Shown here in pieces: positions 16,088 through 24,543 of a stretch of DNA of 42,147 nt. Within the stretch, counting starts at the first letter, position 1, and each line of letters begins with the position of its first letter. The stretch is from Thermoleophilaceae bacterium (lineage in GTDB: Bacteria > Actinomycetota > Thermoleophilia > Solirubrobacterales > Thermoleophilaceae), in NCBI GenBank assembly GCA_030447905.1, contig JAUJNZ010000001.1, positions 143,531-185,677 on the forward strand. Direction: 5' to 3'. Under the pieces are notes generated by a model. That model saw nothing but the letters and a program-made list of their open reading frames with translations. It was not told where the DNA came from and did no database searches. Both the position numbers and the translations under genes were made by a program.

Positions 16088-16828
16088 TCAGTAGATCGCC
16101 GCCGCCAGACGACGCCGATGCTCTCGGGCGAGCGGGTCGTCGGGTCCGAGCTCTGTGAAGATGGCGACCATGGCCTGACGGATGGCGTCGCGCTCGGCGC
16201 CCTCGGTCGCGGCAAAGGCCTCCTGCAAACCCTCGAGAGCGGCGGCGTGGTCGCCGCGGTCCCAGGCGGCGAACGTCTCGTCGAGGCGGTGGCCATCCTG
16301 GGACAGGCGGGCGCGGGCGGCGAGCCCGGCGGCCAGGAAGTCGTGCGGGAAGGGCTCGACGACCGCCAGCGCCTCGTCGGTCTCACCCCGCGCGAGCAGG
16401 AGGCGGGCGAGCTTGCCGGCCGCATCAGCCTGGAGTGGATCGAGCTCGAGGGCTCGGCGCAGGGATACCTCGTCGTCCGCGGCGGCCAGCTCAGCGGCCT
16501 CCGAGGGGACGAGCGCGTCGAAGAATCGCTCGACCTGCGCGGGCGGCGCGGCGCCCGTGAACTCACTGGCGACCGCCCCGTCCCGGAAGGCCTTGACCGC
16601 CGGGATGCCCTGCACCCGGTAGGTTTGGGCGAGGCCGGGGTTGCGGTCGATGTCAACCTTCGCCAGGTCGACCTTTCCCTCGCGAGCCGACGCGGCGGCC
16701 TCGAGGGCCGGGGTGAGCTGGCGGCACGGGCCACACCATGCCGCCCAGAAGTCGACGACCACGGGAACCGTGCTCGAACGCTCGATGACCTGCTGCCCGA
16801 AACCTGCCTCGTCGATGTCTATGACCAT
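16088..16828 (-). CDS. YbbN/CnoX-type thioredoxin with TPR domain
   Basis: Thioredoxin-fold protein of 246 residues. The thioredoxin domain covers about 1-105 with the active site WAAWCGPCRQ and the cis-proline segment VQGIPAVKAF. A C-terminal helical TPR-like domain (about 115-245) contains ALELDPLQADAAGKLARLLL and a last repeat ending in DPLAREHRRRLA. This arrangement matches YbbN/CnoX, a holdase that protects proteins from oxidative aggregation and passes them to chaperones; that role is from the family. ATG 16828 (MVIDIDEAGF) fits relatives better than the extension to 16873. Divergent from the HAD gene. Confidence 0.88.
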   Translation of the reverse strand: MVIDIDEAGFGQQVIERSSTVPVVVDFWAAWCGPCRQLTPALEAAASAREGKVDLAKVDIDRNPGLAQTYRVQGIPAVKAFRDGAVASEFTGAAPPAQVERFFDALVPSEAAELAAADDEVSLRRALELDPLQADAAGKLARLLLARGETDEALAVVEPFPHDFLAAGLAARARLSQDGHRLDETFAAWDRGDHAAALEGLQEAFAATEGAERDAIRQAMVAIFTELGPDDPLAREHRRRLAAAIY

Positions 16829-16881
16829 GTGGACAAGGATATTCGCCACGCCGATCTTGCCGGCTCGTACCATCCCGCGGC

Positions 16882-17694
16882 GTGGACCTCTCCGAGCGCG
16901 TCGAGCCCTATGACCAGGTCATCCTCGATCTCGACGGTTGCGTCTGGGTCGGCCACGAGGCCACCGCCGGAGCGCCGCAGGCGATCGCCGCGCTGCGGGA
17001 GGCGGGAAAGCGCGTCGCCTTCGTCACCAACGACCCGCTGCGGGCCACCGAGGACTACGTGGCCCGGCTGTGGTCGATAGGAGTCCAGGCCTCGGTCGAC
17101 GACGTGGTCACCGTGGGCGGGGCCACCCAGCGCCTCCTGCAGGAGACCCGCTCGGGGAGCACGGCCTTTGTGATCGGGACCGAGTCGATGCGCCGCCACG
17201 TCGCCGCTGCGGGCCTGCGCGCGCTCAACGGCTCCGACCTCGCCGCCGAGGCCGACGTGGTGGTCGTGGCCGGCGTCGACTATCTGGACCTAGACGACCT
17301 GCGGATCGCCACCCAAGCGCTGCGTCGCGGCGCCGGGCTCGTGGCCACGAGCCGCGACGCCGTCTACCCGACCGCCGACGGCCCCTCGCCGGGGACCGGC
17401 GCGATCCTCGCGGCGGTCGAGTACGCGTCGGGGGCCACGGCGAAGATCGTCGGCAAGCCCGAGCCCGAGCTCTTTGGGACGGCGCTCGACCGCCTCGGCG
17501 AAGGGCGTACGCTGGCCGTGGGCGATCGCCTCGACGCCGACGTAGCCGCCGCCGCCGCGGCGGGCCTCGACGCCGCGCTCGTGCTCACCGGGGGGACCAC
17601 GGCCGAAGAAGCCGACGCGGCCAGCGCGCTGGGCCTGCTCCACGTGGCAGAGAGCCTGGCCACGCTCGTCCTCGACGGCGCGAGCTACTCGTAG
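16882..17694 (+). CDS. HAD-superfamily phosphatase, NagD/AraL-like
   Basis: HAD hydrolase of subclass IIA, 270 residues. Motif I is DLDGCVW (nucleophile Asp in ILDLDG), motif II is VTNDP, motif III Lys is in KIVGKPEPELF and motif IV is VGDRLDADVAAA. The C2-type cap lies between motifs II and III (about 80-175). This set is typical of NagD-like phosphatases, which remove phosphate from sugars, nucleotides or damaged metabolites; the substrate is not predictable. GTG 16882 begins the only frame with MDLSERVEPYDQVILDLDG. Its end overlaps the convergent gene by 10 bases. Confidence 0.9.
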   Translation: MDLSERVEPYDQVILDLDGCVWVGHEATAGAPQAIAALREAGKRVAFVTNDPLRATEDYVARLWSIGVQASVDDVVTVGGATQRLLQETRSGSTAFVIGTESMRRHVAAAGLRALNGSDLAAEADVVVVAGVDYLDLDDLRIATQALRRGAGLVATSRDAVYPTADGPSPGTGAILAAVEYASGATAKIVGKPEPELFGTALDRLGEGRTLAVGDRLDADVAAAAAAGLDAALVLTGGTTAEEADAASALGLLHVAESLATLVLDGASYS

Positions 17695-18659
17695 ACCACG
17701 AACTCGGGTTGGGGGCGCAGGCTCAGCACATCGCGCGGCGCCATCAGGCCGGTGTCCTCGCGGTAGAAGAGCTTGAAGCCGTGGCGAGCGGGGTCGCGGC
17801 CCCGCACGAACTCGTCGTACTTGTCGACCTTGAGCGTGCGATCGCCGAAGCCGTCGACGTTTAGGACGAGCTCGACGCCGGGGTAGCGGCGCAGGCGCTC
17901 ACGGTTCTCGACCATGTCCTTGGTGAACTGGTGGACGACCAGCAGCTTCTCGGGCAGCCGCCCGCGGCGGACGATCTCCGACAGGCGCGCGGAGATCGCG
18001 TTGACCTCGTCGGCGGTCATCGAGCCGATCGTCTCGCCCGGCACTTCTCCCTCCCCCATGTGCCACTCCGGGTCGAGCGCTACGCTCACCTCGGGCTCGG
18101 CGAGGTAGCCCTCGAGCGCGCGTAGCTCCTCGAGGAAGTCGGCCCGTCCCGGCTGGATGTCGAGCACGAGCAGAGCCCGGGCCCGGCGGGCCGCGGCCAG
18201 GTACCGGCGGATCGTGTCCGGCTCCTGACGCGTACGGTACCTCCCGTCGTCGCCGGCACTCGCGTTGGCGATGACCGCGATCAGCTCAAAGGCGGGCAGC
18301 GTCGGCCGGGCGGCGGGGCCCTCGGCGTAGGGCCGCGCCTGGCGCTCGAGCCTGCGGGCCACCGACGCGGGGGAGCCGATCCCGAGCACGCCGAGCTCCT
18401 CGTCCTGGGGTGCGCCGTAGAAGCCGACCACGCGCGACTCGGGGAAGATGCTGCGCCCGCCCCGCGGGAGCTGGGGCAGGGGCGCCGCCGCCTCGGTGTC
18501 CCGGCCGCCGTTCTGGGCTCCCCCGGAGAGCGCGGCGAGGCCGAGCACCACAACGAGTAGAAGCGCTCCGGCGCCCGCTGCGGTGAGCACCGTCCGGCGC
18601 TGACGCGCGCTGCGGCGCCGGGCCTGGTCACGCCGTGCGCGCCGGTCACGCTGCTCCAC
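17685..18659 (-). CDS. Membrane-anchored extracytoplasmic protein of unknown function
   Basis: 324 residues from GTG 18659. A very basic N-terminus (EQRDRRARRDQARRR) is followed by one hydrophobic helix (about 23-46: TVLTAAGAGALLLVVVLGLA), so the rest should lie outside the cell. Conserved-looking stretches are VVGFYGAPQDEELGVLG, LLVLDIQPGRADFLEEL, VSVALDPEWHM and VELVLNVDGFG. The alternating strand-helix pattern and the acidic residues at strand ends suggest a TIM-barrel enzyme, perhaps glycosidase-like, but I cannot assign a family. Convergent with the HAD phosphatase; divergent from the DUF2103-like gene. Confidence 0.72.
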   Translation of the reverse strand: MEQRDRRARRDQARRRSARQRRTVLTAAGAGALLLVVVLGLAALSGGAQNGGRDTEAAAPLPQLPRGGRSIFPESRVVGFYGAPQDEELGVLGIGSPASVARRLERQARPYAEGPAARPTLPAFELIAVIANASAGDDGRYRTRQEPDTIRRYLAAARRARALLVLDIQPGRADFLEELRALEGYLAEPEVSVALDPEWHMGEGEVPGETIGSMTADEVNAISARLSEIVRRGRLPEKLLVVHQFTKDMVENRERLRRYPGVELVLNVDGFGDRTLKVDKYDEFVRGRDPARHGFKLFYREDTGLMAPRDVLSLRPQPEFVVYE

Positions 18660-18722
18660 GCCCCCAGCCTATCCCCGTCATTGCGGTACACGCGCCGCCG
18701 GCACGCCACCATGGAGGACCAG

Positions 18723-19016
18723 ATGGCGCGCAAGACCCACCACAAGCACTCGTCCTCGAAGGGCTATCGCCGACTCCTCGACGGCCTCGCCGCCCTCGAC
18801 GGCGTCCATCGCGTCGCCACCGGGCGCGTCAAGCCGCGGATGGGCTCAGGCCGCCCCGTGGCCCCGATCTCGAAGGTCCGCCGAACCGAGTCGGGACTCT
18901 CGATCACGATAAACGCCGAGGGCGCGATCATCGACGCCTACGTGGTGACCGACCGCCCGGAGGAGGTCGCGGCGGCGATCGCCGAGCGCGGCTGGAGCGC
19001 ATCGGAAGATTCCTAG
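18723..19016 (+). CDS. Small basic protein resembling DUF2103 (predicted metal-binding)
   Basis: 97 residues from ATG 18723, which follows GGAGGA (18713-18718); ATG 18711 is an alternative. The His/Lys-rich start (ARKTHHKHSSSKGYRRLL), the middle VHRVATGRVKPRMGSGRP and the sheet-forming tail (IIDAYVVTDRPEEV) resemble DUF2103, a family predicted to bind metal and otherwise uncharacterised. The resemblance is from memory of the family pattern and moderate. The stop is 11 bases before the lipid kinase start on the same strand, so it probably heads this run. Confidence 0.65.
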   Translation: MARKTHHKHSSSKGYRRLLDGLAALDGVHRVATGRVKPRMGSGRPVAPISKVRRTESGLSITINAEGAIIDAYVVTDRPEEVAAAIAERGWSASEDS

Positions 19017-19027
19017 ACTCCCGCGCC

Positions 19028-19921
19028 GTGCGCGACCGCTCGCTTACCCTGATCGCCAACCCCGTCGCGGGCGGCGGCCGGGGACGGCGGTCCCTGGACG
19101 CGGCCTGCGCCGAGCTCGAGCGTCTGGGCGCGCGGTTTAGCGCGGTAACCGCTACGAGCGGGGAACACGCGATCGAGCTCGCCCGGGAGGCGGTCGGCGC
19201 CGGAGCCGAGACCGTGGTGGCCGTAGGCGGCGACGGCCACGTCGGCTCGCTCGCAGGTGTCATGCGGGATACCGACACGCCGCTCGCGATCGTTCCCGCC
19301 GGACGGGGCAACGACCTGGCGCGCGTACTCGGCATTCCCACCGATCCGGCCGCAGCCGCTCGCCTCGCGCTCGGCGGCGAGCCGCGCCCGCTCGATGTCG
19401 GCGAGGTCGGCGGCGTCCCGTTCCTCGGCATCGCCAGCGTCGGCTTCGACTCGGAGGCCAACCGGATCGCCAACGAGTCGCGGCACCGGGGAGACGCGGT
19501 CTATCTGTACGCCGCGTTGCGGGCGCTCGCCGGCTGGCGCCACGCTCGATTCGAGGTCACCGTCGACGGATCGCCCCACGCCTTCACGGGGTACACGGTG
19601 GCGGTGGCGAACTCGAAGGCCTATGGGGGCGGGATGCTGTTGGTTCCCCACGCCGTGCTCGACGATCGCCGCCTAGACGTCCTGATGGTGCACGAGCACT
19701 CCCGGCTGCGCTGGCTGGCCACGGTGCCGCGCGTCTTCCGCGGCACGCACGTCGGTGACCCGAGGGCACACTTCCTGACGGCCCAGGTCGTCGAGGTCAG
19801 CGCGGACCGGCCGTTCACGGTCTACGCGGACGGCGAACCGATCGGCGAGCTGCCCGTAACCGTGCGGTTGGCCGAGCGCCAGGTCCGGATAGTGGCGCCG
19901 GCCGTCGGGGCGGCGCAGTGA
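19028..19921 (+). CDS. Diacylglycerol/lipid kinase family protein (YegS/BmrU-like)
   Basis: Lipid kinase of the DAGK catalytic family, 297 residues. The opening LIANPVAGGGRGRRSL (about 7-22) is the conserved nucleotide-side region, VVAVGGDGHVGSLAG (about 62-76) the GGDG loop, and IVPAGRGNDLARVLGIP (about 88-104) the second signature. The threonine that normally follows GGDG is His here, which may alter nucleotide binding. The C-terminal beta-sandwich ends in YADGEPIGELPV. GTG 19028 is the start; the stop overlaps the next GTG by four bases. Likely phosphorylates a membrane lipid; substrate not known. Confidence 0.88.
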   Translation: MRDRSLTLIANPVAGGGRGRRSLDAACAELERLGARFSAVTATSGEHAIELAREAVGAGAETVVAVGGDGHVGSLAGVMRDTDTPLAIVPAGRGNDLARVLGIPTDPAAAARLALGGEPRPLDVGEVGGVPFLGIASVGFDSEANRIANESRHRGDAVYLYAALRALAGWRHARFEVTVDGSPHAFTGYTVAVANSKAYGGGMLLVPHAVLDDRRLDVLMVHEHSRLRWLATVPRVFRGTHVGDPRAHFLTAQVVEVSADRPFTVYADGEPIGELPVTVRLAERQVRIVAPAVGAAQ

Positions 19922-20673
19922 GGCCGTTCGACGAGGCCGTCGCCTGGCACGACGTCGAGTGCGGCGGCTACGACGCCGACCTCTCGCTCTGGCGAGAGCT
20001 CGCCGCCGCCCGCCCGGGACCCGTCCTCGAGCTCGGGGCGGGCGCCGGACGGGTGGCGCTCGACCTCGCTGCGGGCGGCCACGAGGTGACCGCCCTCGAC
20101 TCCGATCCCGATCTCGTCGCCGTGTGCTCCGCCCGCGCACGCGCGCGCGGCCTGCGGGTCGACGCCGTCTGTGCAGACGCGCGCAGCTTCGCGCTGGGTC
20201 GACGCTTCTCGCTCGTGCTCGCGCCCATGCAGGTCGTCCAGCTCCTCCAAGAGTCGGGACGGGAGGCGATGCTCTCCCGGGTGCTCGCTCACCTCGAGCC
20301 GAGCGGCCTCTTCGCGCCCGCCCTTGCCGATCCCTTCGCCGGCCTCCCGGCCGCCGACTCCCTCCCGCCTCTCCCCGATACGGGTGTCCACGACGGGTGG
20401 GCGCTCGCGAGCACTCCGGTCGCTGTGCGCGAGGAGGAGCTCTCGCGCGGAGAGCGAGCCGTCGCCATCGACCGCCTGCGCCGCGCAGTCTCCCCCACGG
20501 GCGAGACCGTCGAGTCCGCAGCGACCGTTCGCCTGTCGGTCTTCCCGGCCACAGAGCTCGCCGCGAGCGCCGTCGCCCACGGCTTTCGCCGGCTTTCCGA
20601 TCGCTCGGTTCCGGACACCGAGGCCTATGTGGGCTCGACCGTGCTCATGCTGGAGGCGTCGCGCCGGCCGTGA
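19918..20673 (+). CDS. Class I SAM-dependent methyltransferase
   Basis: 251 residues. SAM-binding motif I is VLELGAGAGRVALDLA (about 38-53), then the acidic motif II (VTALDSDPDLV) and motif III region VCADARSFALG. The start resembles small methyltransferases that open with AVAWHDVE-YDADLSLW. The substrate-binding C-terminal half is beta-rich and not diagnostic. GTG 19918 overlaps the lipid kinase stop and the TGA overlaps the gatD start at 20670, so three genes are translated as one coupled unit. The methylated substrate is unknown; an envelope lipid or peptidoglycan precursor would fit the neighbours (inference). Confidence 0.85.
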   Translation: MRPFDEAVAWHDVECGGYDADLSLWRELAAARPGPVLELGAGAGRVALDLAAGGHEVTALDSDPDLVAVCSARARARGLRVDAVCADARSFALGRRFSLVLAPMQVVQLLQESGREAMLSRVLAHLEPSGLFAPALADPFAGLPAADSLPPLPDTGVHDGWALASTPVAVREEELSRGERAVAIDRLRRAVSPTGETVESAATVRLSVFPATELAASAVAHGFRRLSDRSVPDTEAYVGSTVLMLEASRRP

Positions 20674-21392
20674 CCCCCACGCTGCGCGTGTGCGCGCTCT
20701 ATCCCGAGCTGATGAACATCTACGCCGACCGGGGCAACCTGCAGGTGCTGCGGGCGCGCTGTGCCTGGCGAGGTCTCGGCTTCGAGCTGCGCGGGAGCAC
20801 GCTCGGCGACGACCTCGACCCGCACGCGCACGACCTCTTCTACATCGGGGGCGGCCAGGACCGCGACCAGATCGCCGTGGCCGAGGACATGGTGGGCACC
20901 AAGCGCGACGGCCTCCACGCCGCCGCCGACCGCGACGCGGTGATCCTCGCCGTATGCGGCGGATACCAGCTGCTCGGGCGCTCCTACCAGCTCGGGGAGC
21001 AAACCATTCCCGGCATCGGGCTCATCGGCCTGACGACGGTGCGCGAGCCCGGTCCGCGCCTGATCGGCAACTGCGCCATCGAGTCCGAGATCGCCGGAGG
21101 GTCGCGCGTCATCGCGGGCTTCGAGAACCACGGCGGGCGGACCTACCTCGACTCGGGCGAGCGGCCGCTCGGGCGGGTCCTGTCCGGCCACGGCAACAAC
21201 GGTCGCGACGGAGGCGAGGGCGTGCGGCGGGGCAACGTCGTCGGCACCTACCTGCACGGCCCGCTGCTGCCCAAGAACGTTTGGCTCGCCGACCGGCTCG
21301 TCGAGGCGGCCCTGGGCGTCGAGCTCCAACCGCTCGACGACGGACTCGAGGAGGCCGCGCACCGCAGCGCGCGGCGAGCGGCGGGGGTGTGA
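20670..21392 (+). CDS. gatD: Lipid II isoglutaminyl synthase, glutaminase subunit GatD
   Basis: GatD provides ammonia from glutamine to MurT, which amidates the alpha-carboxyl of D-glutamate in lipid II. 240 residues of the CobB/CobQ-like class I amidotransferase type: start LRVCALYPELMNIYADRGN, oxyanion region YIGGGQDRDQ (about 58-67), nucleophile Cys96 in LAVCGGYQLLG, an Arg in GPRLIGN (130), ENHGG (152-156) and catalytic His196 in GTYLHGPLLPKN. GTG 20670 overlaps the methyltransferase stop. The partner murT, usually the adjacent gene, is not in the window, so it must lie elsewhere. Confidence 0.9.
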   Translation: MTPTLRVCALYPELMNIYADRGNLQVLRARCAWRGLGFELRGSTLGDDLDPHAHDLFYIGGGQDRDQIAVAEDMVGTKRDGLHAAADRDAVILAVCGGYQLLGRSYQLGEQTIPGIGLIGLTTVREPGPRLIGNCAIESEIAGGSRVIAGFENHGGRTYLDSGERPLGRVLSGHGNNGRDGGEGVRRGNVVGTYLHGPLLPKNVWLADRLVEAALGVELQPLDDGLEEAAHRSARRAAGV

Positions 21393-21407
21393 GCCATAGC
21401 CGGAGAG

Positions 21408-21839
21408 TCACCGCCCGGTCGACCCAAACCCCCCGGCCCCCCGCCTCGTCTCCTCGAGTGAGGGCAGCTCCCACAGCTCCGGCGCCGAAAACGCCACGAG
21501 CACGAGCTGTGCGATCCGATCACCCACCGCGACGTCGAAGGGCTCCCGGCGGTCGGTGTTGAGCAGCAGCACGCGGACCTCGCCGCGGTAGCCCGGGTCG
21601 ATCAGGCCGGGCGCGTTGGCGAGCGCGATGCCGTGGCGCAGCGCGAGACCCGAGCGCGCGAGGACCAGGCCGGCGAACCCCTCGGGGACAGCGAGCGCGA
21701 GACCGGTGCCCACGCTCGCGCGCTCGCCGGGGGCGATCGTCGCCGTCTCGGCGGCGTGGAGGTCGTAGCCTGCGTCTCCCTCATGGGCGGGCGCCGGCGA
21801 GCGGGCGTCGTCGTGGAGCCGCGTGTAGGGGAGGATCAC
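21408..21839 (-). CDS. dut: dUTP diphosphatase (trimeric dUTPase)
   Basis: Hydrolyses dUTP to dUMP and pyrophosphate, keeping uracil out of DNA and feeding dTMP synthesis. 143 residues with all five trimeric dUTPase motifs in order: GDAGYDLHA, ARSGLALRHGI, NAPGLIDPGYRGEV, DRIAQLVL and the C-terminal RGAGGFGSTGR, which closes over the substrate. GTG 21839 overlaps the hflX stop by four bases (GTGA), so it is coupled to hflX. Convergent with gatD, 15 bases away. Confidence 0.95.
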   Translation of the reverse strand: MILPYTRLHDDARSPAPAHEGDAGYDLHAAETATIAPGERASVGTGLALAVPEGFAGLVLARSGLALRHGIALANAPGLIDPGYRGEVRVLLLNTDRREPFDVAVGDRIAQLVLVAFSAPELWELPSLEETRRGAGGFGSTGR

Positions 21840-23173
21840 TCGGGGGCGGCGCCATCGGAGGCGCCGCTCTTCACCGCGAAGCGCTCGAAGCGCGCCGCGA
21901 CCCCGGCCGGCACGCGTGCGCGGACCCTCGCTCCCTCGGGGGTGTCCTCGCGGTCCAGCTCGCCCGCCACGTCGTGGAGCTCGGCCAGGCGGCCGCCCTC
22001 GCGGTAGGGAACGAGCACGTCGACGGGCCGCAGCGCGCGCAGGAACCGAGCCTCGACGGCGTCGCGCAGCTCGTCGCGCCCCTCGCCGGTTGCGGCCGAC
22101 ACCTGGATCGCCCGCGGATGGCGAAACTCGAGCTCGCGCCGGCGCTCGCGGTCGAGCAGGTCGACCTTGTTGAGGGCTAGAAGCTGCGGTTGCTCGGCGG
22201 CTCCGATGCCGGCCAGGACCTCCTCGACGGCGGCGATCATCTCCTCGATCTCCTCGTGCGCAGCCGCGGCGTCGACGACGTGCACGATCAGGTCGGCGCG
22301 CAGGGTCTCCTCGAGCGTCGCCCCGAAGGCCTCGACGAGCTGGTGGGGCAGCTTGCGGATGAACCCGACCGTGTCGGTGAGCAGGTATCGGCGGCCGGAG
22401 ATCTCGAAGGAGCGCGTGGTGGGGTCGAGGGTGTGGAACAGCCGGTCGCGCACGCCCGCGGCGGCGCCGGTGAGCGCATTGAGGAGAGTCGACTTGCCGG
22501 CGTTCGTATAGCCGGCGAGAGCCACAGTCGGAAGGTGCGCGCGCTCGCGCTCCTGACGCATGACCGCTCGGGTCGAGCGGGTACGCTCGAGCTCTCGCCG
22601 CAGCGCGGAGATGCGGTCGCGGGCGAGGCGACGGTCGGTCTCGATCTGGGTCTCCCCCGGTCCCCGCGTGCCGATCCCGCCGTCCATCCGGCCCGCGCCG
22701 AGGCGCTCGAGGTGGGTCCACAGGCCGCGCATGCGGGCGAGGTTGTACTCGAGCTGGGCGAGCTCGACCTGGAGCTTGCCCTCGGCCGAGCCGGCGTGCT
22801 CGGCGAAGATGTCGAGGATGATCGCGGTCCGGTCGATGACCGGCACGCCGGTCTCCTGCTCGAGGTTGCGCTCCTGGCGGGGGAGCAGCTCGTCGTCGCA
22901 GGCGATCAGGTTGGCGCCCGATCCCCTGGTCGCCTCCTTGAGCTCGGCGAGCTTGCCCCGGCCCAGGTAGCGGTCGGGGTCCGGTCGAGGGCGGCGCTGG
23001 GTGAGCTCGCCGGCCACGGCGACCCGAGCGGTGCGCAGGAGCTCGCGCAGCTCGGACAGGTCGGGCTCGTCGGGGCCGGCGGCGATCAGCATGGCGCGCT
23101 GGCGCGCCCGGGGATTGCGGAGGCCCTCGCCATAGCGCGTTCCGTCACGGCGGGCGTGGCGGTCGCCATCCAT
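21836..23173 (-). CDS. hflX: Ribosome-associated GTPase HflX
   Basis: HflX splits or rescues stalled 70S ribosomes under stress. 445 residues: N-terminal subdomain with RYLGRGKLAELKEA (about 70-83) and GTRGPGETQIETDRR (about 168-182) preceding the helical linker, then a G domain with GYTNAGKSTLLNAL (G1), DTVGFIRKLPHQLVEAF (G3) and LNKVDLL (G4). ATG 23173 was chosen because it is the first start before recognisable sequence; GTG 23176 is equivalent. First gene of the hflX-dut pair; divergent from the GNAT gene with 95 bases between, which must hold both promoters. Confidence 0.95.
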   Translation of the reverse strand: MDGDRHARRDGTRYGEGLRNPRARQRAMLIAAGPDEPDLSELRELLRTARVAVAGELTQRRPRPDPDRYLGRGKLAELKEATRGSGANLIACDDELLPRQERNLEQETGVPVIDRTAIILDIFAEHAGSAEGKLQVELAQLEYNLARMRGLWTHLERLGAGRMDGGIGTRGPGETQIETDRRLARDRISALRRELERTRSTRAVMRQERERAHLPTVALAGYTNAGKSTLLNALTGAAAGVRDRLFHTLDPTTRSFEISGRRYLLTDTVGFIRKLPHQLVEAFGATLEETLRADLIVHVVDAAAAHEEIEEMIAAVEEVLAGIGAAEQPQLLALNKVDLLDRERRRELEFRHPRAIQVSAATGEGRDELRDAVEARFLRALRPVDVLVPYREGGRLAELHDVAGELDREDTPEGARVRARVPAGVAARFERFAVKSGASDGAAPE

Positions 23174-23268
23174 CACCCACCAGTGTAGGGCCGCGCCTCG
23201 GCGGCGATGGCGTCGGTGCGGCTGGGGGCCGAGCCCCGACACGACCGTGCGATGGCTACCTTGAGCCG

Positions 23269-23733
23269 ATGACGCCGTCCACCGACGCCATCGAGGTGTC
23301 GAGCGATCCCGCCCGCCTAGACCGCCACCTCGTCCACCGCTTCCTCTCGCGCGAGTCCTACTGGGCTTTGGGGGTCGCCCGCGAGACCGTCGAGCGGGCC
23401 ATCGAGGGGTCGATCCCCTTCGGCCTGTACGACCACGGCGCTCAGGTCGGCTTCGCGCGCGCGGTGACCGACGGCACCACCTTCGCCTGGATCGCCGACG
23501 TGTTCGTCGTCGGCTCCCACCGCGGGCGCGGGCTCGGCCACCGCCTCGTCGCCGCCGTGCTCGACCACCCCGAGGTCCGCGGGTCGCGCAACGTCCTGCT
23601 CGCGACCGCTGACGCCCACGAGCTGTACGCGCGGCACGGGTTCGCGCCGCTCGACAGGCCCGACCTGTATCTCCAGCTCCGCCAGCCCGGTCGTGAGCCG
23701 TTCGCGCCCGCCGGGGGGCGGCCGGAGGTGTAG
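23269..23733 (+). CDS. GNAT-family N-acetyltransferase
   Basis: 154-residue acetyltransferase. The acetyl-CoA binding motif A is VFVVGSHRGRGLGHRLVAAVL (about 81-101), preceded by the beta-strand TTFAWIADV and followed by LLATADAHELYARHGF, the usual C-terminal motif B. The N-terminal LSRESYWALGVARETV is typical of a small subgroup of uncharacterised acetyltransferases. The acceptor is unknown. Convergent with the DUF429 gene, 6 bases away. Confidence 0.88.
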   Translation: MTPSTDAIEVSSDPARLDRHLVHRFLSRESYWALGVARETVERAIEGSIPFGLYDHGAQVGFARAVTDGTTFAWIADVFVVGSHRGRGLGHRLVAAVLDHPEVRGSRNVLLATADAHELYARHGFAPLDRPDLYLQLRQPGREPFAPAGGRPEV

Positions 23734-23739
23734 CGGTGG

Positions 23740-24543
23740 CTACCCGCTCGGCCGTGGCCCGGCGCGCTCCGCAGGCGCTTGGGGGGCGGGCATCGCCCCC
23801 TCGGCTTCTCGCCCGGTGTCTCCGAGCCGTGCCCGCGGCACACGCGGGATCACGCCCTCGCTCGAGAACATCTCCGGCGCCCGTGAGCCGGGCATGACGA
23901 CGACGCCCTCCTCCGGGTCGCCAAGCCAAGCCGCATGTCCGACCGCATACCGGTGCGCGCACAGCGCCGCCGCGGCGGCCTCGATCTCCTCGATGCGACG
24001 GCTCCAAAGGTCGCCGCCCGAGTCCTCGACGTGGCCCTCGGTCAGCTCGTCGATGCGGGTCAGCACCCCGAGCGGGTGGCGGCGCGCCGGCACGCGACGA
24101 CCCTCCAGGGCGCAGAAGACCGCGTCGATGTTGACCTCGAAGACGCCGGCCTCCCGAAAGATGCCGTCCTCGACGCGCCCCTCCTGCTCGCCTTCGGGTC
24201 CCACCGGCGCGTCGGTGGACACGTCCGGGACGAAGAGGCCGAGCTCCTCGAGCGCGTCGAACAGCGCGAAGCCCGTCTCGAGCGAGGCGCGCGGGCTAAC
24301 CCCCCGCCGGCGCAGAGCCGCGTCGCATACCCGCACCTGGCGGCCGTCCAGGGGATCTCCCTGCGGAGCCCCGATCGCCACCGCGATATCGCCAAGCGCC
24401 TCGAGCTCCTCGACGACCTCGGCCGGCGAGCCCGGCTCGTAGAACGTCGCGCGCAGGCGAATCGGAGGGTCGCCGGTGCGCATCTCCTCGAGTCGGCAGA
24501 GCTGCTGGAGCTCGCTGCCAACCGCTATCCCGCAATACCTCAC
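23740..24543 (-). CDS. DUF429-family protein (predicted RNase H-like fold)
   Basis: 267 residues from GTG 24543, which overlaps the dapL-like stop (GTGA). Recognisable DUF429 stretches: IAVAIGAPQGDP, then VRVCDAALRRRGVSP, FEVNIDAVFCALEGRRVPAR, and late HAAWLGDPEEGVVVMPG. DUF429 proteins are predicted RNase H-like nucleases of unknown role; the usual N-terminal first acidic strand is altered here (CGIAVGSELQQL), so activity is uncertain. The last 30 residues are Pro/Ala-rich. A longer frame to 24750 is antisense-like overlap with the aminotransferase and was rejected. Confidence 0.65.
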   Translation of the reverse strand: MRYCGIAVGSELQQLCRLEEMRTGDPPIRLRATFYEPGSPAEVVEELEALGDIAVAIGAPQGDPLDGRQVRVCDAALRRRGVSPRASLETGFALFDALEELGLFVPDVSTDAPVGPEGEQEGRVEDGIFREAGVFEVNIDAVFCALEGRRVPARRHPLGVLTRIDELTEGHVEDSGGDLWSRRIEEIEAAAAALCAHRYAVGHAAWLGDPEEGVVVMPGSRAPEMFSSEGVIPRVPRARLGDTGREAEGAMPAPQAPAERAGPRPSG

